Below, in pieces: positions 36,504-45,121 of a DNA stretch of 50,546 bases. Below the pieces are notes generated by a model. The model saw only the letters and a list, made by a program, of their open reading frames with translations. It ran no database searches and was not told the DNA's origin. The first letter of the stretch is position 1, and every line of letters starts with the position of its first letter. Source of the stretch: Hydrogenophilus sp. (GTDB taxonomy: Bacteria; Pseudomonadota; Gammaproteobacteria; Burkholderiales; Thiobacillaceae). The position numbers were made by a program, and so were the translations under genes. The stretch covers positions 71,481 to 122,026 of the forward strand of contig JAIMKU010000001.1 of the NCBI GenBank assembly GCA_020692235.1, in the 5' to 3' direction.

Positions 36504-37583
36504 TTAACGGATAGTCAGGCCGGCTTCATACCAGCCTTTGCTGCGGTTGACGAGTTTTACTACCAGCAGCATTACCGGCACCTCGATCAGCACGCCGACC
36601 ACGGTGGCCAGTGCGGCGCCCGACTCGAAGCCGAATAATGAGATCGCCGCCGCCACCGCCAGCTCGAAAAAGTTGGAAGCGCCGATCAAGGCGGACGGAC
36701 AGGCCACGCTGTGTTTTTCGCCGACCTGGCGGTTTAGCCAGTAGGCCAGGGCCGAGTTGAAGAACACCTGAATCAGGATCGGTACGGCGAGCAACGCGAT
36801 GATCAGCGGTTGATTGATGATGGCCTCGCCCTGGAAGGCAAACAGCAGCACCAGGGTAGCGAGCAAGGCCAGGATGGAAAGATGGCCGAGCGTGGCCAGC
36901 ATGGCGTCGAACCGCGCCTGCCCCTGCTTGAGCAGCGCCTTGCGCCAGACCTGCGCGAGGATCACCGGGATGACGATGTACAGCAGCACCGAGGTGAACA
37001 GCGTCGCCCAGGGCACCGTGATCGCCGACAGCCCGAGCAGCAGGCCGACGATGGGCGCGAAGGCAAAGATCATGATGGTGTCGTTGAGCGCCACCTGCGA
37101 CAGGGTGAAATACGGGTCGCCGTTGGTCAGGCGGCTCCAGACGAAGACCATGGCGGTGCAGGGCGCGGCGGCCAGCAGGATGAGACCGGCGACGTAGCTG
37201 TCGATCTGGTCCGCCGGCAGGTACGGGGCGAACCACTGGCGGATGAACAGCCAGGCCAGCAGCGCCATCGAGAAGGGCTTCACCGCCCAATTGACGAACA
37301 GGGTGACGGCGATGCCGCGCCAGTGTTCTTTGACCTGGTGCAGGGCGGCAAAGTTGATCTTCATCAGCATGGGGATGATCATCACCCAGATCAGCAGGCC
37401 GACCGGCAGGTTGACCTGCGCCACTTCCATGCGGCCGAGGGCCTGGAACGGCGCCGGGAACAACTGGCCCAGCGCCACCCCGGCGACGATGCAGAGGAAT
37501 ACCCAGAGCGTCAGCCAGCGCTCGAACAGGCTCATCGGCGCGCCGGCGACACGCTTGGCGGTGACTTCGCACTGGGCCGACAT
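36504..37583 (-). CDS. acr3: Acr3-type arsenite efflux transporter
   Basis: The 359-residue inner-membrane protein has ten hydrophobic segments and the ACR3 signatures VNWAVKPFSMALLAWLF, AAPCTAMVFVWSRLTNGDP (conserved Cys), QVALNDTIMIFAFAP and ALIGASNFFELAVAAAI. It exports As(III) formed by ArsC. Start ATG 37583 lies two bases after the arsC stop. Confidence 0.95.
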   Translation of the reverse strand: MSAQCEVTAKRVAGAPMSLFERWLTLWVFLCIVAGVALGQLFPAPFQALGRMEVAQVNLPVGLLIWVMIIPMLMKINFAALHQVKEHWRGIAVTLFVNWAVKPFSMALLAWLFIRQWFAPYLPADQIDSYVAGLILLAAAPCTAMVFVWSRLTNGDPYFTLSQVALNDTIMIFAFAPIVGLLLGLSAITVPWATLFTSVLLYIVIPVILAQVWRKALLKQGQARFDAMLATLGHLSILALLATLVLLFAFQGEAIINQPLIIALLAVPILIQVFFNSALAYWLNRQVGEKHSVACPSALIGASNFFELAVAAAISLFGFESGAALATVVGVLIEVPVMLLVVKLVNRSKGWYEAGLTIR

Positions 37584-37585
37584 CG

Positions 37586-37999
37586 TTACAACCCCAGTGC
37601 TTCTTTGACCGCCGGCACCAGTCGGGCGCGGATCGCGTCGCGCACGGCGATGAACGATTCCACGGGTTCGCCGTGCGGGTCGTGGAAGGGCAGATGGATG
37701 CTGCGTACCGGCTTGGGAAAGATCGGGCAGGTTTCCTTGGCGTTGTCGCAGACGGTGATGACCAGGTCGATGTCCTGGTCCAGGAAGACCTCGACATCTT
37801 TCGGATAAAGACCGTCGGTGGCCAGGCCGATCTGTTTCAGCGCCGCGATGGCGCCGTCGGCCACCTTGGGTTGCGGCCGGGTACCGGCCGACACGGCGCG
37901 CGCCTTGTCGGCCAGGTCGTGGTTGACCAGGGCCTCGGCCATCTGGGACCGGCAGGAGTTGCCGGTGCAAAGGATCAGTACGGTTTTGGTCGGGCTCAT
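37586..37999 (-). CDS. arsC: ArsC, arsenate reductase (LMW-PTPase type)
   Basis: The 137-residue enzyme has the P-loop ILCTGNSCRSQMAEAL with catalytic Cys and Arg, and the redox Cys pair in VITVCDNAKETCPIFP. This is the thioredoxin- or glutaredoxin-linked ArsC class that reduces As(V) to As(III). A GAATATATTC palindrome at 38066-38075 lies upstream, next to the arsR stop. Confidence 0.94.
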   Translation of the reverse strand: MSPTKTVLILCTGNSCRSQMAEALVNHDLADKARAVSAGTRPQPKVADGAIAALKQIGLATDGLYPKDVEVFLDQDIDLVITVCDNAKETCPIFPKPVRSIHLPFHDPHGEPVESFIAVRDAIRARLVPAVKEALGL

Positions 38000-38073
38000 G
38001 GCGTAATCCCGGTAGTGGGAAAGCGCGGACAGCCTGGACTTTTTCCATTAAATATATGTGACATAGAATATAT

Positions 38074-38418
38074 TCAAGCGCAGCAATGGCCCGGCCTGTC
38101 CACCATCCCGGCCAGGCGTTTGCGATCTGCGTCGCCGAACGCATCCGGGGTATCGCGGGCCAGCGTTTCCAGAATACGGTAGGCCCAGAGTGGAAGCTGC
38201 GGGTCGAGTCGGTAGAAAATCCAGGTGCCTTCGCGGCGCACCGCCAATAGCCCAGTCTCGCGCAGGACGGCCAGGTGCCTGGATATTTTTGGTTGGGATA
38301 TATCGAGCGCGGCGGTCAATTCGCAGACGCACAACTCACCCTGGATCAGCAACATGGACAGCAGCCGGCGACGGGTTGCGTCGGAGAGTGCGTCGAAGAA
38401 TTTCTGGATCTCCAACAT
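38074..38418 (-). CDS. arsR: ArsR, arsenic-responsive repressor
   Basis: The 114-residue winged-helix protein has the metal-binding ELCVCELTAAL, the recognition helix QPKISRHLAVLRETGLL and the wing RREGTWIFYRLDP, plus a C-terminal GHCCA that may add ligands. It represses the ars operon until As(III) binds. An operator-like dyad lies in its promoter. Confidence 0.95.
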   Translation of the reverse strand: MLEIQKFFDALSDATRRRLLSMLLIQGELCVCELTAALDISQPKISRHLAVLRETGLLAVRREGTWIFYRLDPQLPLWAYRILETLARDTPDAFGDADRKRLAGMVDRPGHCCA

Positions 38419-38428
38419 GGCGTCAATA

Positions 38429-38448
38429 ATATACGCCTAATCGAATAT
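38429..38448 (-). promoter_or_regulatory. Candidate ArsR operator and ars promoter
   Basis: ATATACG-cctaat-CGAATAT is an imperfect 7-bp dyad, 10 bases before the arsR ATG. On the minus strand it lies just downstream of a TTGCTA (-35-like) box and runs into an ATTATT (-10-like) sequence 17 bases further on, a common ArsR repression geometry. Confidence 0.6.
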
Positions 38449-38469
38449 AGCAAGTGGCCGACTGGCCGT

Positions 38470-39178
38470 TTATGGCATCAAGGCCAGGGCCAACAGGGCG
38501 GTCAGGGTGAAACCGAAATGGAGCCAGACCCGCAATCGGTAGCGACCGGCCAGTTGTCGCGGCGGAAAGCTGGCGATGAGGAACGGGCGGCCGCTGCGCG
38601 GCCTGGTGAGTAGATGACTGGCGGGGGTTTCCAGGGCGGCCTCCTGGCGGGCAGCTACTTCTCGTTGGGCGGCGGTTTGGGCGAGTTGCCATTCTTGCCG
38701 ATCGATCTCGTCGTTGCCGTCCAGATCAAACCGATGGTGCAACGAGTCCCGATCCTGCTTCCAGTCCTACAGCACGTTGCCCAGTTCGGCGCGTTGGTCG
38801 AACAGACGCTGGCTGCCGAATTCGCCCAGGGCATAGATCGGCGCGTCGATCAGCAATAGTTCCTCTTCGAGCTGATAGTCGCCGTCCCGGTAGCGCTCTT
38901 GCCGGTCGGTCAGGATTTCCGCGCCGGCCGGGTCGATCTGGCAGCGACCGGCGCTGTCGTCCAGGATGAACGGGCTATCGCTGGCGCCGGATTCGATCTG
39001 CCGCCATTTACCGTCGCTGAGTTTGAAGCGGCGATAGCGGTACCACAGGCAAGGCAGGTACGGCCGATTTTTCCTCCGTGGCCGAGGCCCATCAAGCCCT
39101 GGTCGACCAGCAGGACTTTGCGGCACGGACAAAGTCCATCAGACTCATAGGGTGCTCGGGGTGGAAGGTGTTGTACAT
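38470..39178 (-). pseudogene. GIDE-type (E3-ligase-like) membrane protein, degenerate
   Basis: From ATG 39178 the frame reads MYNTFHPEHPMSLMDFVRAAK, then breaks. Another frame gives LPCLWYRYRRFKLSDGKWRQIESG, FILDDSAGRCQIDPAGAEI, RDGDYQLEEELLLIDAPIYALGEFG and meets TAG (38769-38767); in the same frame it continues DWKQDRDSLHHRFDLDGNDEID (EF-hand-like) and a final membrane segment. LWYRY with the L-GEFG segment resembles bacterial GIDE-domain proteins. There is one internal deletion or frameshift and one nonsense codon, so it is non-functional as read. The family call is moderate. Confidence 0.65.
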
Positions 39179-39257
39179 CGGTCGGGCTCCAAGGGGTAAT
39201 GAATCGGTAGCCGAAAATATCACATTGCGCGATTATCCTGTCTCGTTAACATGACGG

Positions 39258-39425
39258 CTAGGAGCCTGTCGGACTTGAAGAATCGAAGCGAAAAATTGTC
39301 TGAACGAGGACAGATTTCGACGATTTCGCTGGGCGATAGTCATTCTATTGCCCAAGAAGGCGGCGGAATATGGACCGTTCCGACGGTTTTGCAGCCGGTT
39401 TCATTTAAGTCCGACAGGCTCCTAG
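39258..39425 (+). mobile_element. MITE copy 1 (160 bp with CTAG target duplication)
   Basis: CTAG (39258-39261) and CTAG (39422-39425) flank an element with 15-bp perfect terminal inverted repeats GAGCCTGTCGGACTT / AAGTCCGACAGGCTC. There is no coding capacity. An internal imperfect hairpin, GGGCGATAG / CTATTGCCC, is present. It is nearly identical, in opposite orientation, to copy 2 at 40733-40900. CTAG duplications are typical of IS5-group and some other transposases. Confidence 0.88.
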
Positions 39426-39452
39426 TGATTGAAACACGGCTAAGGGAGCGAG

Positions 39453-39896
39453 ATGGAACTGGCTTGGTGGCATTGGATGGTGTTGGGCATGACCCTGGTG
39501 GCGCTGGAGATGCTGGTCACCACGTTTTTTTTGATCTGGTTTGGTATGGCCGCCTTGCTGGTCGGCGTGCTCATGCTATTTGCGGCGCCGGGGTTTGCGG
39601 CTCAAATGGTCTTGTGGGCGATCCTGTCGGTGGCCATGACCGGCGCCTGGCTGAAATTCTTCAAGAATCCGGATCGCACCCGACTTGGCCAGGCCAAGGA
39701 TGGGGTCAAGGGCCTCAGCGGCCTGATGACCAAACCGGTGACTGAGACCGAGTCTGGCGAGATGATGTTCCGGCGCCCGGTGCTGGGTGCTGACCGCTGG
39801 CCAGTGGTGGCGGACGAGCCAATCGCCGCCGGTGGGCGAGCGCGGGTGGTCGATGTCCTTGGCCAGACTTTGAAAGTTGAAAAGATAGGAGGTTAA
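39453..39896 (+). CDS. NfeD-like membrane protein
   Basis: The 147-residue protein has two or three N-terminal hydrophobic segments (WHWMVLGMTLVALEMLVTTFFLIWFG, QMVLWAILSVAMTGAWLKFF) and a C-terminal OB-fold domain (GEMMFRRPVLGADRWPVVADE, ARVVDVLGQTLKVEKI). NfeD proteins work with SPFH partners in membrane microdomains. The SPFH gene follows 2 bases later. Confidence 0.92.
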   Translation: MELAWWHWMVLGMTLVALEMLVTTFFLIWFGMAALLVGVLMLFAAPGFAAQMVLWAILSVAMTGAWLKFFKNPDRTRLGQAKDGVKGLSGLMTKPVTETESGEMMFRRPVLGADRWPVVADEPIAAGGRARVVDVLGQTLKVEKIGG

Positions 39897-39898
39897 TC

Positions 39899-40753
39899 AT
39901 GGGCGGCCAGATCGTTTCCCTGGTGTTGATAGGTTTATTGTTCCTGACCCTGTGGAAGGGCGTGCGCATCGTCCCCCAGGGCGAAGAATGGGTGGTCGAG
40001 CGGCTGGGCAAGTACCGGGATACGCTGTTGCCGGGCCTGCATATCCTGGTGCCTTACATTGATGACGTGTCCTACAAGGTCACTACCAAGGACCTGATCC
40101 TGGACATCCCCCAGCAGGAGGTCATTACCCGCGACAATGCGGTGCTGGTGACCAACGCCATCGCCTTCGTCAAGGTCACCGACACCCAGAGCGCGGTCTA
40201 CGGCGTCACCAATTTTCAGCTCGGGGTGACCAACCTGGTGCAGACCACCTTGCGAGCGATCATCGGCGACATGGACCTCGACCAGGCACTGTCCAGCCGC
40301 GACCAGATCAAGGCCCGGCTGAAGGCATCCATTGCCGATGAGGTCACCGATTGGGGGCTGACCCTCAAGTCGGTCGAGATACAGGACATTTCGCCGTCGG
40401 CGACGATGCAGAAATCGATGGAATTGCAGGCCGCCGCCGAGCGTGAGCGGAAGGCGACGGTCACCCGTGCGGAGGGCGACAAACAGGCCGCCATCCTGGA
40501 GGCCGAGGCCCGACTGGAATCGGCCAGGCGCGATGCCGAGGCTCAGGTACTACTGGCCAATGCCTCGGCCGAGGCCATCCGGCGCATTGCCGCCGCCATT
40601 CCGGACCGGGAACTGCCGGCCATGTACATGCTCGGGGAAAAGTACATAACGGCGTTGAAGGCGATGGCGTCCTCCAGCGGTAGCAAGACGGTCATGTTGC
40701 CGGGCGATCTGGTCAAGAGCATTGAGGGTCTGCTAGGAGCCTGTCGGACTTAA
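39899..40753 (+). CDS. SPFH/stomatin-family protein (QmcA-like), C-terminus altered by MITE
   Basis: The 284-residue protein has one N-terminal anchor, an SPFH domain (WVVERLGKYRDTLLPGLHIL, QQEVITRDNAVLVTNAIAFVKV, LRAIIGDMDLDQALSSRDQI, DWGLTLKSVEIQDISPS) and a coiled coil rich in Ala/Glu/Arg (AERERKATVTRAEGDKQAAI). The last codons CTA-GGA-GCC-TGT-CGG-ACT-TAA are the left end of MITE copy 2. Without the element the same codon runs CTA-GGT-CGG-CAC-GCT-TAA, restoring a short natural end. The five-residue change probably leaves function intact. Confidence 0.92.
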   Translation: MGGQIVSLVLIGLLFLTLWKGVRIVPQGEEWVVERLGKYRDTLLPGLHILVPYIDDVSYKVTTKDLILDIPQQEVITRDNAVLVTNAIAFVKVTDTQSAVYGVTNFQLGVTNLVQTTLRAIIGDMDLDQALSSRDQIKARLKASIADEVTDWGLTLKSVEIQDISPSATMQKSMELQAAAERERKATVTRAEGDKQAAILEAEARLESARRDAEAQVLLANASAEAIRRIAAAIPDRELPAMYMLGEKYITALKAMASSSGSKTVMLPGDLVKSIEGLLGACRT

Positions 40754-40900
40754 AGGAAATCGGCTGCAAAATCGTCGGAACGGTCCATATTCCGCCGCTT
40801 TCTTGGGCAATAGAACGGCTATTGCCCAGCGAAATCGACAAAATCTGTCCTCGTTCAGACAATTTTTCGCTTCGATTCTTCAAGTCCGACAGGCCCCTAG
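40733..40900 (-). mobile_element. MITE copy 2, inserted in the SPFH stop region
   Basis: CTAG (40733-40736) and CTAG (40897-40900) flank a 160-bp element with GAGCCTGTCGGACTT at the left and AAGTCCGACAGGCCC (one mismatch) at the right. A perfect internal stem, TGGGCAATAG-aacgg-CTATTGCCCA, lies at 40804-40828. It is the inverted near-twin of copy 1. Removing the element and one CTAG restores an open SPFH ending, which fixes the element borders. Confidence 0.9.
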
Positions 40901-41042
40901 GTCGGCACGCTTAATTTCTGGCGCGGCCCGGCGCGCCGCGCATGTTAAAATGGCCTTGCGCACAGTTAAACCTTTTTCTAAAGTATCAAGCGTAACTGTC
41001 GATATTGTCGATGTAATGAATTAGGTTCGATTGGGGTTCTCA

Positions 41043-42260
41043 ATGCAAAAGTGGTTGCTTGTGCTATTAGCGGTTCTGGTTGCTACGACCATGCCATTGG
41101 CCGAGGCGGCCGGCAAAAAACACGACAAGGTCGGCACGTCGGCCCAGGCCGCCAAGGCAACCAAATCAGTGGTGGCCACCGCCAAACACCGCAAACAGGC
41201 CCACAAACGGCATACCAAGCAGTTAGCCCAGGCCCACAAACGGCATACCAAACAGCTAGCCCAAGGCCACAAGCAGCACAGCAAGCAGGCAGCCAAGAGC
41301 CACAAACGTGTGGCTCGTCACGGCCATCGTCACCATGCCGCCGTGGCCCGCGTTGCCGCCTCGGCCATTGCCGTCCCGGTCGCCGGCAATGGCCTGAAGC
41401 CCCGCCAGAGCGTCGATCCGCTGGTCGCGAGTGTCGCGCAAGAGACCCCAGCCGGGACCAATCTGGATCTCCGCTCCGCCGCCGTGCTGGTGGTTGACCA
41501 GAAAACCGGCGAGGCGCTCTATGCCAAGAACGCTGACGTACAAACCCCCATCGCCTCAATCACCAAGTTGATGACCTCGCTGGTCGTGCTGGATAAAGGC
41601 CAGTCCCTATCGGAACCGATTACCATCAGCGTGCAGGATGTCGATCGCGTCAAGGGCACCCGTTCCCGCCTGCCGGTCGGCGCCACGCTAAGCCGTGGCG
41701 AATTGATGAATCTGGCGCTCATCGCCTCGGAAAACCGCGCGGCGGCGGCGCTGGCGCGCTCCTATCCGGGTGGCGCCGATGCCTGCATCAAGGCCATGAA
41801 CCGCAAGGCAGCCGAATTGGCCATGGCCAGTACCCATTATGTCGATGGCACCGGGCTGAATAGCGGCAATCGGTCCACTGCCGCAGATTTGGCCAAGCTG
41901 GTTAATGTGGCCTCGGCAAACCCGAACATCCGCCAGATCACCAGTACCGGCGAGTACGGCATCGATCTGCCGGGCTACAGGACCGTGCGGGTACGGAAAC
42001 ACGGCAAGACCCGTCGGGTTTCCCGTGAGGTGGAGCGGCGGGTGGCCTTTCACAACACCAATGTGCTGACCCGCGACCCGGATTGGGAGATTGGCCTGTC
42101 CAAGACCGGGTTTATCAATGAGGCTGGCCATTGTCTGGTGATGCAGACCCGGATCGCCGACCGCAAGGTCATCATGGTGTTGCTCGACTCCGAAGGCAAG
42201 ATGTCCCGGATCGGTGATGCCAACCGGGTCCGTCGCTGGCTGCAAGGCGCGGCCGGCTGA
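41043..42260 (+). CDS. pbpG: D-alanyl-D-alanine endopeptidase (PBP7-like) with His/Lys repeats
   Basis: The 405-residue protein has a signal peptide (MQKWLLVLLAVLVATTMPLAEA). Residues about 48-95 contain 11-residue repeats of the type QAHKRHTKQLA, three clear copies and a degenerate one, encoded by 33-bp tandem DNA repeats at about 41197-41305. The peptidase domain shows SxxK as SITKLMTS, SxN as SEN in IASENRAAAAL, and KTG in LSKTGFINEAG. Enzymes of this class cut D-Ala-mDAP cross-links in the periplasm. The basic His-rich stretch might bind the wall, nucleic acid or metals; this is unproven. Confidence 0.92.
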   Translation: MQKWLLVLLAVLVATTMPLAEAAGKKHDKVGTSAQAAKATKSVVATAKHRKQAHKRHTKQLAQAHKRHTKQLAQGHKQHSKQAAKSHKRVARHGHRHHAAVARVAASAIAVPVAGNGLKPRQSVDPLVASVAQETPAGTNLDLRSAAVLVVDQKTGEALYAKNADVQTPIASITKLMTSLVVLDKGQSLSEPITISVQDVDRVKGTRSRLPVGATLSRGELMNLALIASENRAAAALARSYPGGADACIKAMNRKAAELAMASTHYVDGTGLNSGNRSTAADLAKLVNVASANPNIRQITSTGEYGIDLPGYRTVRVRKHGKTRRVSREVERRVAFHNTNVLTRDPDWEIGLSKTGFINEAGHCLVMQTRIADRKVIMVLLDSEGKMSRIGDANRVRRWLQGAAG

Positions 42261-42320
42261 ATCTTTGGCCGGGTGGTGTGGGCGGTGTTCGAACCCGGCC
42301 ATAAATTTACCGAGTAGCCA

Positions 42321-42338
42321 GGAGCCTGTCGGGTTTTG
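42321..42338 (+). repeat. Solo end resembling the MITE terminal repeat
   Basis: AGGAGCCTGTCGGGTTTT matches the first 11 bases of the MITE end but no second end or CTAG pair is found in 42261-42388. It is a weak similarity, perhaps a relic. Confidence 0.3.
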
Positions 42339-42388
42339 CCGGAAACGGTTTTATCGGTATCCTCCGCTGCCTGAAGAAAACCGAAGTT

Positions 42389-43042
42389 ATGTCCGATACC
42401 CCTTATCTTTCTGTCCATGAGCTTGCCTGCGCCCGCGGCGAGCGGACGCTATTCTCCGCCATGAATTTCCAACTGGGGACCGGCCAACTGCTATTGGTCC
42501 TGGGCGGTAACGGCCGAGGCAAGACCAGTCTGCTCAGGTTGCTGTGCGGCCTGGCCCAGCCGCTGGCGGGCGAGGTGCGCTGGCGCGGCCAGGCGATTGG
42601 CGCCGCGCGCGAGGAATACCATCGCAGCATGGCCTATATCGGCCACGTCAACGGCATCAAGGACGACCTGACGCCGATGGAAAATCTGCGCCTGAGCGCC
42701 GCCCTGGCGGGCCGCAACCTGGACGAGGCGACGGCCACGCAGTCGCTTATCAAACTGGGCCTGGAACGCTGTCTCGACCTGCCGGCGCGGGTTTTGTCCT
42801 TCGGCCAACGCCGGCGCGTGACCCTGGCCGGACTAATGACCGCCGGCGCGCTGCTCTGGATACTGGACGAGCCGCTAACCGGCCTTGATATCCATGGTGT
42901 CGCCCTGGTTGAAGGGCTGCTGCGCGATCAAGTGACTGGTGGCGGCATGGTGGTGATGACCACCCATCAGCCGCTTTCGCTCGACGGAGTGGCCACCGTG
43001 CCATTGCAAGTCGGCCCACTGCTTCAACCCGACGAGGACTGA
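42389..43042 (+). CDS. ccmA: CcmA, heme exporter ATPase
   Basis: This 217-residue ABC ATPase has Walker A GGNGRGKTSLL, signature LSFGQRRRVTLAGL and Walker B LWILDEPLTGLD. With CcmB it releases heme-charged CcmE in System I cytochrome c maturation. It heads the ccm operon, 128 bases after pbpG. Confidence 0.95.
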   Translation: MSDTPYLSVHELACARGERTLFSAMNFQLGTGQLLLVLGGNGRGKTSLLRLLCGLAQPLAGEVRWRGQAIGAAREEYHRSMAYIGHVNGIKDDLTPMENLRLSAALAGRNLDEATATQSLIKLGLERCLDLPARVLSFGQRRRVTLAGLMTAGALLWILDEPLTGLDIHGVALVEGLLRDQVTGGGMVVMTTHQPLSLDGVATVPLQVGPLLQPDED

Positions 43043-43048
43043 GCCGCC

Positions 43049-43717
43049 ATGTTGCACTTCCTGCTCACCGTCATTCGCCGCGATCTATTGCTGGCCGCCC
43101 GGCGCAAGGGTGACTGGCTGACGTCGCAATTCTTTTTCGTCATGGTGGTGAGTATGTTCCCGCTGGGCATCGGCCCGGAACCGGAGATGCTGCGCCGAGT
43201 GGCGCCGGGCGTGATGTGGGTGGCCGCGCTGTTGGCCTCCCTGCTGTCGCTGTCCCGCTTGTTCGCCGAAGATTACCGTGACGGCAGCCTGGAGCAGATG
43301 CTGCTATCGCCGGAGCCGCCGGTCCTGCTGGCGCTGGGCAAGGCCCTGGCGCATTGGCTGATCTACGGTATTCCGTTGCTGCTGATTGCGCCGGTGCTGG
43401 GCCTCCAGTTCGGTCTGCCGGCCGATGTCATCGGCGTGCTGATGCTGTCGCTGCTGATCGGTACGCCGGTGCTTTCGCTGCTCGGGGGCGTCGGCGCGGC
43501 GCTGACCTTGGGCCTGCGTGGCGGAGGGGTATTGTTGACGTTATTGATCCTTCCCTTGTATGTTCCTGCCTTGATCTTCGGCGCCGGCGCGGTGGACTCC
43601 GCCTTGTCCGGTCTGGGGCCGGAGGCCAATTTGTCGTTGCTGGCCGCCTTCGAGGTATTGACCCTGATGGTGGCGCCCTGGGTGGCTGCGGCCGCCCTGA
43701 AAATTTCGATCGAGTGA
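43049..43717 (+). CDS. ccmB: CcmB, heme exporter permease
   Basis: The 222-residue protein has about six membrane segments and CcmB motifs FFFVMVVSMFPLGIGPEPEML, LLSLSRLFAEDYRDGSLEQML and ALGKALAHWLIYGIPLLLI. It pairs with CcmA. It starts 6 bases after ccmA and ends 2 bases before ccmC. Confidence 0.95.
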   Translation: MLHFLLTVIRRDLLLAARRKGDWLTSQFFFVMVVSMFPLGIGPEPEMLRRVAPGVMWVAALLASLLSLSRLFAEDYRDGSLEQMLLSPEPPVLLALGKALAHWLIYGIPLLLIAPVLGLQFGLPADVIGVLMLSLLIGTPVLSLLGGVGAALTLGLRGGGVLLTLLILPLYVPALIFGAGAVDSALSGLGPEANLSLLAAFEVLTLMVAPWVAAAALKISIE

Positions 43718-43719
43718 AT

Positions 43720-44457
43720 ATGGCTTTCTCAATTTACAAATATGCCTCGCCGATGACCTTTTACGGCCTGGCCGGCAAGCTGATCCCCTGGTTCGCTTGG
43801 GGCGCCGCCATCCTGACCGTGCTGGGTTTGTACATCGCTTTTTTCATGGCCCCCACCGATTTTCAGCAGGGCGAGGCCTACCGGATCATCTTCATCCATG
43901 TGCCCGCCGCCTGGATGTCGATGTTCATCTACATAATCATGGCCTTCTGGTCGGCCGTCGGCCTGGCCTGGAATACCCGGTTGTCGTTCATGATGTCGCG
44001 GGCCTTGGCGCCCACCGGCGCGGTATTCGCCTTCTTGTCGCTGTGGACCGGCGCCTTGTGGGGTAAACCCATGTGGGGCGCGTGGTGGGTGTGGGATGCC
44101 CGGCTGACGTCGTCCCTGATACTGTTTTTCCTGTATGTCGGTATCATGGCCCTGTGGTCGGCCATCGACGACCGCCGGCGCAGCGATAGGGCCGGGGCCT
44201 TGCTGATCCTGGTCGGCGCGATCAATGTGCCGATCATCTATTTCTCGGTGAAGTGGTGGAACACCCTGCACCAGGGGGCGTCGGTCAGCCTGATGAAGTC
44301 GCCCTCCATGGCCAGCATCATGCTGATCGGTATGCTGGTACTGGCCATCGCCGCCTGGTTCTATGCCATCGCCACCGCCTTGACCCGGGTGCGCGGCATC
44401 ATCCTGGAGCGGGAACGGCAGACCGAGTGGGTCAAAGAATTGTTGGAGAAAATCTGA
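43720..44457 (+). CDS. ccmC: CcmC, heme transfer protein
   Basis: The 245-residue protein has six membrane segments, the tryptophan-rich [15 protein letters not shown] motif and the two periplasmic heme-ligand His in [10 protein letters not shown] and [11 protein letters not shown]. It loads heme on CcmE. I chose ATG 43720 ([11 protein letters not shown]), two bases after ccmB. Its stop overlaps ccmD. Confidence 0.96.
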   Translation: MAFSIYKYASPMTFYGLAGKLIPWFAWGAAILTVLGLYIAFFMAPTDFQQGEAYRIIFIHVPAAWMSMFIYIIMAFWSAVGLAWNTRLSFMMSRALAPTGAVFAFLSLWTGALWGKPMWGAWWVWDARLTSSLILFFLYVGIMALWSAIDDRRRSDRAGALLILVGAINVPIIYFSVKWWNTLHQGASVSLMKSPSMASIMLIGMLVLAIAAWFYAIATALTRVRGIILERERQTEWVKELLEKI

Positions 44458-44630
44458 TGCAATGGGCGAGCTGGAGCGCATTCTGGGACATGGGCGGCTA
44501 TGGCCTATATGTGTGGGGTTCCTACGGGGCCTTGTTTTTTCTCATCCTGGCGGAAACGTTTTTCCTGGTGCGCGGTCGGAAACGGACATTGCAACAAATC
44601 CGCCGCATGAAAAACTGGGAACAACAATGA
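44457..44630 (+). CDS. ccmD: CcmD, small heme exporter subunit
   Basis: The 57-residue protein has one membrane helix ([23 protein letters not shown]) and a basic cytoplasmic tail, [14 protein letters not shown], the CcmD pattern. It stabilises the CcmABC-CcmE complex. The start overlaps the ccmC stop as ATGC/TGA and its end overlaps ccmE as ATGA. Confidence 0.92.
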   Translation: MQWASWSAFWDMGGYGLYVWGSYGALFFLILAETFFLVRGRKRTLQQIRRMKNWEQQ

Positions 44631-45082
44631 AGTCACGCAACAAGAAACTACTGGCCATCGGCCTGGCGGTGGTCGGTCTGGCCATTGTCGCCGCCCTGGT
44701 CCTCAACGCATTCCGCAACAACCTGGTGTTCTTTTTTACCCCAACCCAGGTGGCCAATGGCGATGCGCCCAAGGATAGGGCCTTCCGGATCGGCGGTCTG
44801 GTCGTGGCCGGCACGATCAAGCGCTCGGCCGATGGCATGAACGCGATCTTCGTCGTCACCGATACCGCCAAGACCATGCCGGTCAGTTACAGCGTCAAGG
44901 ACAACGGTCCGTTGCCCGACCTGTTCAAGGAAGGCAAGGGCATGGTGGCCGAAGGCAAGCTGGGCGCGAACGGCGTTTTCGCCGCGACCCAGGTGCTGAC
45001 CAAGCACGACGAAAACTACATGCCGCCCGAAGCCGCCAGTGCCATCGCCCAGGCGCAGAAGGCCCAGACCCTGGTCAAATAA
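44627..45082 (+). CDS. ccmE: CcmE, periplasmic heme chaperone
   Basis: The 151-residue protein has an N-terminal anchor ([19 protein letters not shown]), an OB-fold ([34 protein letters not shown]) and the heme-binding His/Tyr motif [10 protein letters not shown]. Heme attaches covalently at the His before transfer to apocytochrome. The start overlaps ccmD. Confidence 0.96.
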   Translation: MKSRNKKLLAIGLAVVGLAIVAALVLNAFRNNLVFFFTPTQVANGDAPKDRAFRIGGLVVAGTIKRSADGMNAIFVVTDTAKTMPVSYSVKDNGPLPDLFKEGKGMVAEGKLGANGVFAATQVLTKHDENYMPPEAASAIAQAQKAQTLVK

Positions 45083-45121
45083 TTGCGTGGCAGATCCCCG
45101 CCACGGTAGAGGAGAAATCCA

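Noticed and set aside
24520-38769. Stop-codon reassignment to explain the TAA in DUF4160 and TAG in the GIDE-like gene.
   Set aside because: The other genes end normally with TAA, TAG and TGA, and RF1 is intact. Two isolated nonsense codons in accessory genes are better read as decay.
41197-41305. Direct 33-bp repeats that could be taken for a CRISPR or minisatellite.
   Set aside because: They are in frame inside the endopeptidase gene, contiguous without spacers, and encode 11-residue units.
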